Shown: piece by piece, positions 12,701 to 23,121 of the stretch
How positions within the stretch are numbered: the stretch's first letter is position 1
Layout: the number at the start of each line of letters is the position of its first letter
DNA from: Patellifolia procumbens
Lineage: Eukaryota; Streptophyta; Magnoliopsida; Caryophyllales; Amaranthaceae
Direction of reading: 5' to 3'
Length of the DNA: 64,000 nucleotides
Assembly: GCA_947645195.1 (NCBI GenBank)
Contig: CANSGD010000158.1
Location: 620,001-684,000, forward strand
Notes under the pieces: generated by a model
What the model saw: only the letters and a program-made list of their open reading frames with translations
Database searches by the model: none
Told to the model about the DNA's origin: nothing
Position numbers and translations under genes: made by a program

Positions 12701-15700
12701 AAAGTTGGCACTTACAAATCTAGAACCACAGCATACACTGGACCAAGAAACCAGCGCTCTCAAATTTGTCAAGTAGTTATCAGTTGAGAGGATAGGTCAA
12801 TATTGTAGAAAACTTAGCAATAATTTCTCTCCTATAAGTAGTATCAACCTCCGCAGCTACCACGTCCATGGTAGTTAAAATGACCACCATGCTGACTACC
12901 AAAACCAACTATAACTAATAGTGCTAACAAGAATAGCATAAAAGCATAACCTACTATTTTATATCCCTAACCAAGGGTGTATCTGTTTTATGGCAAATTG
13001 TGTGTTGTATTCTGGATTCATAACTACATATTGATACCTCCAAAAGAAAAACTATTTTGTCTGATAAGTTTTGAGTTTTATGTGCAAAAACCACTACCCC
13101 ATGAACCTTCTTAAATTTTTTAATGAAGTACGTTAAGTAGTCAAGAAACGAAGGCGTAACCCTAAATGATATTGTGAACCGTAGAGCTAAAGGTCATTTC
13201 ATGACAGCATTTCAGCTTTCTGCAACACAGACGACCTAAATAAAAGCCATTACAAGCATAAATTTCCTCCCATTTTTACAACCTATTGGCTTTTGGAGAA
13301 CTCTTGGTACAGCCTCATGGGAAAGAGCTCTGTAGAAGTCAATATAACTCGTAGATCAGTCAGAATTTAAGCACTTAACTTATGATTTGGGAATGAATAC
13401 TCTTTTTTTATCAACTAGAGCATCAATTTAGTTAGGATTGTCAAGGCACAACTCTAAAAACAAGATCAGCACATACTGCTACTATTTTGTCCTGTCAACC
13501 CATCATAAAATGTAGGCAGGCGCATGGGCCATCCTCATGGTGTCCTTCCCTCAATTTAAATGTGCGGAGGGTTGGAGAGCTAGACTAGTGGAGAAACTAC
13601 TTGTTTCTCGAGGCAATGAATCTTTAAGATGAGTAAATCGTTAACCTTGTTATAGATCAAAACAACACAAAAGGGGAATGACAAATCTAAAAAATAGCAT
13701 GGTTTCGCCAAACGCATTCCAAAGATGAGTCAAATGATATCGTGCCAAAGATGCATTTGAGAGGAAGGTACGTACAAAGAAGGGGCCATACAGTCGGCCT
13801 GTACTACTTAGTGTATCTTTTATTTATTAAATGCTAGATGAGCATTCAAAATAATTAGAGGTGGGTTCTTTAATTAAACAAAAATACTATGTTTAGGCCC
13901 TATATAGATTAGTTCAAGGCACCTAACAATAAAAGATCCAACTGTCCAAGATTATCAGAATTAGTGATAAATTAACCTTTTTTAACCTTCAACAATAAGA
14001 TAGGTGATGAATTGAAAGGACACTAAAAAGTAGGTGTCTACACATAAGGATATGTTCTAAGCTCATGAAATGAATTAGAAGTCCCATCCACTTAATTCAT
14101 GTGAATTCAAGAGTGGCAGAAATGTTTATAGAAAGAGATATCTTGCTTTCAACCAAGTAACTATTCGTTGGCATTTTGTCATGTCAAGTCTAAAGTAAAC
14201 TACGGTATACCACATAATTTTCCAAAAAAAATTAACAAGCTATGTACCACAGAAACATTAAAGGGTTATTGACCAGAAACGATTAACAAAAATATCATAC
14301 TTCCTCTGTCCCAAAGTAAGTGCAACATTTCTTTTTTACGGGTCAAAGTTCATTGACTTAGAATGTTTTTTCCCTCATATGTAAGAAAAATATTATCATA
14401 TTGGATTTTGGTAGATTTGTACCAATGTCTAATTCCAAATATTAAATTTTTGTAATTATTGTTAATGTATATTTGATGATAATAACGGTCAAAGTTGAAT
14501 CTTAGAGACCGTTAAAAAATAAATGTGACACTTATTTTGGGACAGAGGGTGTAAAAAGTTTCATTTAAGATCAACCTAGTAAGCCCAGCTAGGCTAACCA
14601 GGCTTTTCTTTTAGGAAGACCATAGAGACTATATGTTAGACTTCCTAATATTAGCAACAAATTATTCTTCTCACTAAATATTTGTAATGTAGTAAGTCTA
14701 AGCTCAGAAATAGAAGGTGTAATTGAAACCGGAGTTGCAGGTATGGTTTTGTGACGCAATCCTTCTACTGTGATGAATAGATATACACTTTACAGCACCA
14801 AATCACGTGCCTAGTCATTTTGATATGGTTGTTCAGCCTATCAACACACGACACAAATCAATCATTAATTTACCAAGTGGAAAAACTTCTACTATGTCTA
14901 AAAGGCATGAGTTTTAGGAGTTTGATGATTTGGGGCCATTTATACGACTCGCAAATACTTCAACAATGACTTGTATGACTATGAATTTTGCACTTTGACG
15001 TTCAACCTATGATCTTGCGCTTCATAATGTGCTTCTTCATTCTCCTCTTTTGTAAACGAACCTCTTGTTTCCTAAAAATCTTATCATTGACAGTAATTGA
15101 TAATTAATCCTGCTTTGGCGTTGTATGGAGATTGGAGGCCAGGACTCTATGATTAGGAGCTTTAAAGGCATTCTTAGAGCATGTAATTAATTACACCATA
15201 TCTCTCAAATACCTACAATCAATTGGACACTCTTCATGTAATTTTAGAGGTTTATACTACAAAAAGAAATCTTCAGAATAATGATCAAAAGGGATAAAAG
15301 TCCAACTACAATGGATGTGCCTTCTTCATGCAACATTTAAGTGTATTATTCGTTGTAAATTTATAGACCAATATGTTGCTCATTAATTTTTTATGTAGCA
15401 TGTGTCAAACCCATTATTTTATTTGTTATCACATACCAATCTTACGAATTGACCCTGTTTTGTTTAACCCCTTCCATTTCCTTTTTCTCGGTCGTGTTCT
15501 ACCTTAGATAATACTGTTGTGCCCGTCTAAAATCATCAAAAAATTATATGCCTTTTCTGAACCCTACTACCTAGTCTACCTTAGCTATTCCGAGAAATAC
15601 TAGCTTTGTCTCCTATTCCATCTCTTCCTCTCCTAAAGGTTACCATGATGAACCTTGCACACAATAATTGGCCAATTTGTCTTCATTTCCATCTACAATA

Positions 15701-18700
15701 AACACCACACAAAAGAAGAAAATAAAAAAGGCTACATACTGCTTGGAAGAAGTCAAAAACAATGCTAGATTGATGCAATGTACCTTAAATTGCAAGGACT
15801 GCAAGCAAATGGCACCTATGTTATCTAGATTTCACACAAAAAAGGCCCATAGGTAGTAGATGTCTAGATGATAATAAAGCCAAACATAGACCCGTTGCTC
15901 AACTGGAAGACATAAGACCCAGATTGGTCTCAAATTAGAAAGAAATACTTTAAAAAGGCACAAGGGTGAAAGATAGTGGCTAATCTGAAAGACATGCCTA
16001 AACGATTAGCAGAAGGAGCGTCATAAAAAGAACACATTAAAAAATTGTATACACTCATAGAGATTTTGTTACGGCCTTATGGGATAACGCAAACCTGTCA
16101 AAAAGGGTTTGTTGAGCGGGTAATACCACAACCGTGAAGCTAGTCTATATGGAAGATAGGCTCATGGTGGGCATGATCCAGAGAGCACCAATAACAAGTG
16201 AGGCCTTATCAACTCCAAGCTTCATATGATAGACAATCGGACATTCAAATTTATCTTGCTATGGTATATTTAAAGTCTCCTTAAGTATTTTGCCTCTCAA
16301 CAGAAGCTTGCATTGGATCTCCTCACTACATTTGGAATGTCAGCGGCCACACCACCGAAATTTCCCAAGGACACTCATCTGGAAATCGACTGCAATAAAT
16401 TAAACTCAACTCCCTCATCTAAAGCAGTATCAAATGCTCACAGAGAAACTTCTATACCTTGCATACACAGTTCAAGTGTTGAGTCAATTCTCAGGCTCCT
16501 AATAATTTCCAAATTCAAACTGCTAAGAGGTTTCTCAATATCTGAAAATCTACTGGAAGTTTGGAACAGATAATCTCTTGGTTTATCAATCACCATACAA
16601 GGTCATAGGCTCATAGCATAGCATAGCATAGCATAGCATGCTGCGAATCTGTGATGAGTGATCAACCTACTACTGTGTAGAGAATCAAGTTCTGGTCCTG
16701 AATTGCGGCAGTCTCCTATTTTTAGCTCATTAAGGATAAAGGTGAAAGATGGGTGATTCACCTACCTACGCAGGCACACAAGAAAAACTTGCAATTGTCT
16801 GACAGTTGAACAACACTCAAATCTTTGTTCAAGCTCCGAGTTTCAATTTCCCTCACCATGATTTGGAGCAGTTGGGGGGGGGGGGGGAGCTATCATTTTT
16901 AAAGGTTAACAATGTCAATTATGAATTGTGATCTCTTCCCGTGAATTTTACTAAAAGGGATCTAAACTAAACTTATTGGAACTTATTTTTGTAACTTAAA
17001 GGAAATTATTGGACCTTGTTTTTGTATCATAAAGGAGCTTATTGGAGCTAATCTAAACTGATAAAAACTTTTTGGAACTTATATAAACTTATTTATCGTA
17101 AAACTTCTTTTTCTAAGGTCAAATAAATGCACCCTTAGTAAAGGTCTCACACTTCTTACTCAGTTCATAGCTAGGTGATTATGGTGATGTAATTGATTAA
17201 GTAATTACTCTACCTTTATACCAAATTAATTGGCAACAGTTGACTTTGTTGGTCAAAACTTACTAGCTTTGACAATAAATTGCCCAAAAATGTATTAGGA
17301 TCCGTTTTCAAAGTGTAACAATTTAAAGCTAATCTTGAGAATATATCATAATATTATCAATTTATACATTCTTTAATGATATAATGAATACAAAGACCTT
17401 AAAAAAAGGATACAAATCAATTGGTCGGAATTTTCAAACATCAGAAAATCTTATTATTGCTTATTGTAGTGGGATTCAAAAAGTAGTTGTATAACCTTTT
17501 ATTGGAACATAGAACATTAAAGAGAGATTAACCACTATTTATTTTAGCTATATCGCATACTTAATCTCCTCTCCTCTTTCTAATGGTAGCTCTCTCAGTA
17601 CGTCAAGTCGTCAACAATGCAAAAGTCTTCGACTCCAATTTGTCCTGACCTAAGAATTACTCCTCAAAAACTTCATAGTCCATCAACAACAAATCAAAGC
17701 TTTCAATAGCACACGCGATATCCATCACGAAGTTTAAGTATCTCAAACTATGATTAAGATCAGAACATTCAAAACCGGACTTCCTAAAAATATAGAAATT
17801 CGAACTCTATAGTTCTTTCTCGCTACGCAGAAGATTAATATTGGGGACAAAATGAACAATTGACTAATATCACAATTCACAAAGCACACTTTTTCAGAGC
17901 CTTTACTTTCCTAATAAACTCAGAATTAGCACTCACTTTCCTAATAAACTCACAAAATCCACAATAAACTCAAAATTAGAAAGTAAGCATCAAAAAATCA
18001 CAAGTGCCACAAATAGCACTTATTTTCCTAATAAACTCACAATTAACACTTACTTTCCTAATAAACTCACAAAATTCACAATAAACTCAAACTTAGAAAG
18101 TAAGCATCACAAAATCACAAGTAGCACTTACTTTCCTAATAAACTCACAAAATTCACAATAAACTCATACTTGGAAAATAAGCATCACAAAATCACAAGT
18201 AGCACTTACTTTCCTAATAAACTCACAATTAGCACTTACTTTCCTAATAAACACAAACACATTCCAAATTACTGAATTAGAATCATTCATCATTCATCAT
18301 CTCCAATCAATATCCACATAAATTTTTTTATTAAAACAACATGCCACCATATGCAGTGTCCGTTGTTGAATCTTCTCCACGGCTCGATACAGAATTTGAT
18401 AAGCGAACGATTTTCTTCCTAGCGCACTAGAACAAAACTCATTCTCACCACAAGCTTAATAATGTGGAAGCAATTCTCACTACAAATATGCTCCATAACA
18501 CAAAAATTCAATAAATGTACAGCATAACTGAACGATATTAGATAATTTCGAGCTTATAAAAATGCGAAATTAACGAACCTGTGAATGTTAGGTTGATCGG
18601 CAAAATTGTAATGCTGATTCCATTGAAGGAAAGTAGAACCTCGACCAAGGAGCAAAATCAAGGTAAGAAAAATACAAATTCCAAGCAATAATTTAATCTT

Positions 18701-18775
18701 AACCGATCCAACGGATGTAATAGCGAGTTGCCGGAATCGCTGAATCGCTCGCCTACTCAGCGGCGAACCTCTCAT
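6722..18775 (-). CDS. GT64-family (exostosin-like) glycosyltransferase, five exons
   Basis: Exons in transcript order: 18775-18579, 12560-12164, 11219-11056, 10917-10847, 6882-6722. They sum to 990 nt, so 329 residues and TGA, with every junction GT/AG and phase-consistent. Residues 1-25 are basic, and a single hydrophobic anchor runs from about 27 to 47 (KIKLLLGICIFLTLILLLG), so the protein should be a type II Golgi membrane protein. The catalytic part starts at KGYTLLINTWKR (67-78) and holds IHVVWSEPNPPS, NLNNRFK, the metal-binding triad in SIDDDVIF (Asp161-163), YTYGGWWSVWW, NCEDIAMSFL and EIGSTGISSLGGH. Order and length match, from memory, the plant GT64 protein encoded by Arabidopsis At1g80290. 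Characterised plant GT64 enzymes add sugars to glycosylinositol phosphoceramides; this sugar and acceptor are inferred at best. Confidence 0.93.
6883..10846 (-). other. Intron 4 of the GT64 gene (about 4.0 kb)
   Basis: Donor GTGAATG and acceptor TATTGCAG on the - strand. It is AT-rich. A fragment with a Stowaway-style end (TACTACCTCCGG) begins near 10257 with no matching right end. A GGGTATGTTTGGCC sequence near 7300 resembles a Tourist-type end but also has no partner. Scattered short open frames show no recognisable domains. Confidence 0.75.
11220..12163 (-). other. Intron 2 of the GT64 gene (944 bp)
   Basis: Donor GTATGCAT after LDQT and acceptor TTATCTACAG before RGSRNYYTYGG, both phase 0. 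The short open frames in it carry no known domain. Confidence 0.8.
14300..14551. mobile_element. Stowaway-type MITE in GT64 intron 1
   Basis: The left end CTTCCTCTGTCCCAAAGTAA pairs with the right end, which reverse-complements to CACCCTCTGTCCCAAAATAA. TA dinucleotides flank both sides (14298-14299 and 14552-14553), as in Tc1/mariner-derived Stowaway elements. Length is 252 bp, with no coding capacity. Confidence 0.85.
16612..16639. repeat. CATAG pentanucleotide microsatellite
   Basis: Five and a half perfect copies of CATAG. It lies in the GT64 intron and is likely to vary in length between individuals. Confidence 0.9.
16960..17140. repeat. Remnant MITE-like repeat with AACTTATTGGA words
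   Basis: The words AACTTATTGGA and AACTTATATAAACTTA recur, and the segment ends with AAATAAATGCACCCTTA. Plant Tourist-like elements often end in this way next to a TTA target. The left end could not be placed, so the boundaries are approximate. Confidence 0.4.
17890..18260. repeat. Complex tandem array in GT64 intron 1
   Basis: The word TTTCCTAATAAACTCA occurs about seven times. A longer unit of roughly 80-110 bp combines it with CACAAAATTCACAATAAACTCA, TTAGAAAGTAAGCATCA and AAAATCACAAGTAGCACTTA, and is present two to three times. The nested structure shows repeated local duplication. It is not a CRISPR: the repeats abut one another and vary, with no unique spacers. Confidence 0.85.
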
Positions 18776-19090
18776 CTCGGAATTTCACAAAGCATGATGA
18801 TGATCAATGTTGAGTCGACTAGTCGGCGAACTCGCCGGAATTTCTCATCGGAAAAAGTAACGTCGCCGGAGTTTTTGAATGCGAGAAATTAGGGTTAGTT
18901 TGAGAGAATTTAGGTTAGAAGAAGGAGGTCGACATCAATACGATTCGGAATGCAAAAAATGCAAAATTGTACGTAAGTTTGTGAGAGAGAGAGGAGAGAT
19001 GGAGTTTGGTGGTTGCATTTGATTTGAACGGGAAAAAGAAAATTCAAAGAAAGCGTTTTATGAGAGTGAAGGATTTTTTATACAGTATAG
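18776..19090 (-). promoter_or_regulatory. 5' leader and core promoter of the GT64 gene
   Basis: On the - strand a TATAAAAAA box lies at 19082-19074, about 300 bp before the ATG at 18775. It is followed by a CT-rich stretch (18998-18977, TCTCTCCTCTCTCTC type), which is common in plant leaders. The transcription start is inferred, near 19045. Confidence 0.5.
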
Positions 19091-20111
19091 TATTTGGTTT
19101 TTTTCTTCTAAAGGTCATATGATTGTGACAGTTAGATAGGGTGCATGTGGAATTAAATGGTAGGCTCTTGAATGTTTTTTTCTTAGTTTTGAATGTTTTG
19201 GTTCAACGGTTAGGATAAACAAATTAAAATTTTGAAAATATGCTTAAAATATACATTTATATAAGAATGACATTCTTTATATTTTTGAAAAGTTTTGCGT
19301 TGTTGTTGATACATAAATAAATTGTCAAGTTAGTCTCTGTTTATGAGAGTCGTAAACTCTTCTATGTAAGTTTTTGTCTTCTTAGTCGTGCAGAGCTCCT
19401 TCCGCTCTATGAGACTTGTGACTGTTTGTTTGTTTGTAGGTATGAAAAATTATTTTTATTGGCTGAAGTTCAAGCCTATCAACATGAAGGTACTGAAATC
19501 TCATAGGTGGTCAACTTTGTTAGCTCAAGAATGTTCTTCTCCAAACTATTTCAAATGATATACGGTTACATTAATAACTGCAAGATCAACAAATATAAGG
19601 GCATGTGCTGTTATGGTCGATCTGGTTCATTACATTTTTATCAAAAATGAGTTTGATTTAATCTTATTTGATTGTATTTTGTTTATTTTTCTTTGATATT
19701 TATTGTAGATGTCGTTTGACATTCAATTAATGAAATTTCTCTTTCAAAAAAAAATCAAGTAAATATCATATATACAGGCTTTGAGTAGGTGTTCCAAAAA
19801 ATATTCTAGTCGACTTCATTCACTTAAGAAAACTCTAAATAGCTCATTAGTTAATTAAATCTTTACCCATCACCCATAATAAAATTTAGAAATAAGTATT
19901 AGACATAAACGTTCCAAAAAAGTTTTGCTTTCTTATTCTCATCTTAGTCACCTACTATAAACACATTACATACCAACCAATGCAAGTCTTAAAACATGAC
20001 TCATGCCTTCATGCGTCATGCAGATGTTCCTTACGTAAAACAAGCCACAAAGTCCGCAAATTCTATCCTACACACGGAACCATGTAGAGTTAGATGCGCA
20101 CAGCTCAAAAC
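19091..20111. other. Intergenic DNA upstream of the GT64 gene
   Basis: AT-rich sequence with an A-run near 19748. No gene or repeat family is recognised. Confidence 0.5.
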
Positions 20112-20690
20112 GCGTCAGTTAAATGAACATCAGTCAGTAAACAATGAACATCACCCAATGAACATCATCCAATGAACATTACCCAATGAACAATGAACAC
20201 AACCCAATGAACATTAGTTGGACATCACCCAATCACCTAATGAACAATGAACATCACCCAATGAACATCAGTTGGACATCACCCAATGAACACCAGTTGG
20301 TTCTTTTGATTTACTTTATTGTTCATTTGAGTGAACTTAATGTTCTTTTAACATAAACTGATATTCATTGGTTGACATTTTCAAATTTTCAAAAATTTGA
20401 AAATTTTCATTTCAAATCAATTTTGGAGTCTTGTTCATTGGAGAACTGATTATTGTTCTTTGTGTGTGAACTTAGTGTTCTTTTAACACAAACTGATGTT
20501 CACTTGGTGACATTCATGGGTGACGTTCATTGGATGATGTGCAACTGATGTTCATTGGTTGATGTTCATTGATGTTCATTGGGTGATGTCCAACTGATGT
20601 TCATTTAGTGACGCTCATTGTTCATTGGTTGATGTTCATTGGGTGTGTTCATTAGATGATGTTCATTGGACAGTGGGTAATGTTCATCGT
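20112..20690. repeat. Foldback repeat built from AATGAACATCACCC words
   Basis: The left arm (20120-20300) repeats AATGAACATCACCC and AATGAACATCAGTTGGAC about ten times. The right arm (20500-20690) carries the inverted words GGGTGATGTTCATT and GTCCAACTGATGTTCATT. Between the arms an AT-rich palindrome centres near 20395 (TTTTCAAATTTTCAAAAATT), and there are two direct copies of TGTTCTTTTAACA-AAACTGAT. The whole could fold into a long imperfect hairpin. Open frames here are by-products of the repeats. Confidence 0.8.
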
Positions 20691-20775
20691 GCGCATGGTG
20701 CTCACCATAGTTCCGTGTGCAGGATCTACCTATTGCACAAAGTCGATGATACACTACAGTACAACTACACGATAC

Positions 20776-21034
20776 CAGGGGCGGAGACAAGGGGGGCTGG
20801 CGGGGGCCACGGCCTCCCCCTTGGTCTAAATTAAAAATTATTTTTACACTAAATATACTTACAGATTTATAACTTAGTTGGTTTTTTTAGGGCCTATTTC
20901 AAGGGTTCAATACCCGTTGCAAACAATTTTCCTCCTTTATTTTTAACTCTCCGCTTCTTCATTTCTTACAAAACATAAAAAGTAGCTTATTTATTTTTGG
21001 CCCCCCTTAAATTAAAATTCTGGCTCCGCCACTG
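20776..21034. mobile_element. Small non-autonomous TIR element (hAT-like), 259 bp
   Basis: The left end CAGGGGCGGAGACA and the right end, reverse-complementing to CAGTGGCGGAGCCAG, form terminal inverted repeats. ACGATA is present on both sides (20769-20774 and 21035-21040), extending to ACGATAC/ACGATAG with one mismatch. CAGnGGCGGAGCCAG ends are common on plant hAT-derived MITEs. A tRNA-like GGGTTCAATACCC inside is probably chance. Confidence 0.75.
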
Positions 21035-21040
21035 ACGATA

Positions 21041-22441
21041 GCTTACTTGTGTCCTATGAGGCTATGAGTTTTGTTTACATAATATTGAGCAATGGCAATA
21101 TTTTGGAATACAATGCATAAAGAAATGCATGAAACTCATATATGTTGGACTAAGATGAACTTATCAGGAAAAAAAAGTCTATAATAACGAATAGTATGAG
21201 TTGTTTGTAGAAGTATAACAATATAACATATATGACTGTGGTAAGGTTACTTCTGAGATTTCTCAAGAAAAACAAAAGAAATGTACTCGTGGATTTGATC
21301 AATATTTCCTTCTTTCGGTAACTCAACATTTTACATTACATTATTAAAGTACATGTTACTTCATGAGATAAAAAAGATCTCCAAATTTTATAGCATAAAC
21401 TTTCAAATAAGTATTAAGATGGACTTTTGGGACATGCTTGTAATTTATAGGGGTGATGAATCAAACTAATACAATATGGTAGTTGTAAAGGATGTGACAT
21501 GGTTGTCGAAAGAAAATGAGGTATAGAAGGAGGTGATATGGTGATGGTGAGATAACAAGAGCTCGATGAGGGACTTATCACTCTCACTTGGGAATAATAG
21601 TTACCTTAGGAAAGTTGGTGGTTAATTATTCACTCCATAATAAGGGAAACAATTTCCCCCATTACTTCATCTCTTTTTAAACAATCACTATAACATAAGT
21701 GTCGTACTTTGTATATTTTTGTGGGTTAAGCGATGAATGTATTTGATCAGTTGGAAAGAAGTCAACTTAGCAAGAAAAAATGTCATAAAGAAGAGAAGCA
21801 AAAGACACGAGGGTTACATGATTCGGTCAATCTGAGGTAGTCCACATTTGGGGGATTTTCAGGAGCTTTTATAAAACTTCAATCAGGGAAAACAAGTGGA
21901 TCAAAAAAGAATCTTTCTAAAGGTGCAAATGTCTAATGATCCAATGACGTCATTTCATAACTTCATATCTAATGAAGAAATAACAAAGAACGACATCAAA
22001 TTTATTGAATATAGCCAAAACAAAATTGTGCTTTAGGATAAATCAACCCCCCAAACAACCTTGAAATCCGACCATGAACACCTCTTTCACGCCCGAGCTA
22101 CTATAATTTACTAGCCCTCATAATTTTTTGATACTACAAAACTATTTCCTGGTAGGGTTCAGGCCAATGAAGAAGTCTGAAAGATTTGTTCAACTTGTTG
22201 ATGAACCTTGAAATTTCAAACTCATTTGCCCCACTTTTTATTTCATTTTTGAAATTGATATTATTTTGAAATGCATATAGTACTAATTTGTTTAGAAGAA
22301 TACTACTCCCTTATGCTATACATGCCAATTTGCATGTAATAAGAGTTATGGGCACCGTGGTCTATGTCTCTAATCTTTGTATGATTGTTTTAAATTTGTA
22401 ATAAATCCTTCCTCTATACTCTATAGTACATGCCAATTGCC
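21041..22441. other. Intergenic DNA, no gene recognised
   Basis: AT-rich with scattered short frames. It ends at the target sequence of the LINE insertion. Confidence 0.5.
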
Positions 22442-22458
22442 AAGATCGAGCTATGGAC
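22442..22458. repeat. Left target-site duplication of the LINE insertion
   Basis: A 17-bp sequence AAGATCGAGCTATGGAC, repeated at 23105-23121 with one mismatch (C to G). A long target duplication plus poly(A) is typical of target-primed reverse transcription. Confidence 0.85.
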
Positions 22459-23059
22459 GGTTTTGGACAACATCTTGTCCCGGAATTCCCCGCAAGGGGA
22501 TATCCCCCCTCCCCCATCCTCTCACATCCACTCTTCCCACAACATCACCCTCGTCAGCTGGGTTCCACCACCTCCGGGGTCCCTCAAACTCAATTTCGAC
22601 GGCTCCGTCAAATCTCAATCTGCGGCAGCTGGCTACGTCATCCTAGACCACCAAGCCAACCTCCAGTCAGCTCAGGCTTTCAACCTCAGAAGCGCAAACA
22701 TCATGGTAGCAGAAGCCACGGCACTCCACGAAGGTCTACAACATCTCCTCAGAATAGGGGCCACCTCCGTCATCATCGAAGGCGACAACCTCCTAGTGGT
22801 CAACACATTCAAAAATATTTGGCCTGCCCCGTGGCAGATTTCGCACATCATCAAGGATTCACAACAGATCATTAGCAACTTTCAGCACTGCGAGATTCGA
22901 CATGTTTTCAGAGAAGGGAACAGAGCGGCGGATTGGGTGGCAAATGTGGGCCACCTAATACCAGATTCCTTTATCATTTCCGACGATCTTGAAACTAGTT
23001 TACACTCTATCCTCTTGTCTGATGCGTCAGGAGAGACTCTCGTGCGGAGGGGCTCCTGA
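22459..23059 (+). pseudogene. LINE ORF2 C-terminal fragment: RNase H domain
   Basis: About 200 codons remain of a protein that is normally over 1000 residues; endonuclease and reverse transcriptase are absent. The RNase H fold is visible from WVPPPPGSLKLNFDGS onward, with the acidic residues of the active site in LNFDGS, VAEATALHEGL, IEGDN and EGNRAADWVAN. RNase H removes the RNA strand during retrotransposon cDNA synthesis. There is no start codon of its own or promoter, so it is probably not expressed as an element protein. Plant genomes also hold many RVT_3-like RNase H open frames of this origin. Confidence 0.88.
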
Positions 23060-23104
23060 CGTTCTCCTACTTCACACTTTATCTTTTCAAAAAAAAAAAA
23101 AAAA
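22459..23104 (+). mobile_element. 5'-truncated LINE (L1-type) insertion with poly(A) tail
   Basis: The insertion carries the 3' end of a LINE ORF2, a 3' tail of about 29 bp and a run of 18 A (23089-23106, shared with the duplication). Imperfect 17-bp target duplications bound it. It is clearly GC-richer than its surroundings. The intact reading frame and near-perfect duplication point to a fairly recent insertion. The open frame seems to start at 22430, but its first nine or so codons are pre-existing target DNA. Confidence 0.9.
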
Positions 23105-23121
23105 AAGATCGAGGTATGGAC

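Larger units (their letters stand above)
12561..18578 (-). other. Intron 1 of the GT64 gene (about 6.0 kb)
   Basis: Donor CACAG|GTTCGT after the membrane anchor and acceptor TGTTGCAG before KGYTLLINTWKR. Joining the two restores an Arg codon and the family reading frame, so no extra exon is needed. The intron carries a Stowaway MITE (14300-14551), a CATAG microsatellite, a 14-G run (16874-16887), a remnant ending in ATGCACCCTTA (about 16960-17140) and a complex tandem array (17890-18260). Confidence 0.8.

Noticed and set aside
17890..18260. CRISPR-like array
   Set aside because: Repeats are variable and adjoining, spacers are not unique, and the setting is a plant intron.
20905..20925. tRNA T-arm (GGGTTCAATACCC)
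   Set aside because: No acceptor or anticodon arms around it; it lies inside a small TIR element.
22430..22458. ATG at 22430 as the start of a real RNase H gene
   Set aside because: These bases are target-site DNA left of the LINE insertion; the match to a duplicated flank at 23105 shows this.
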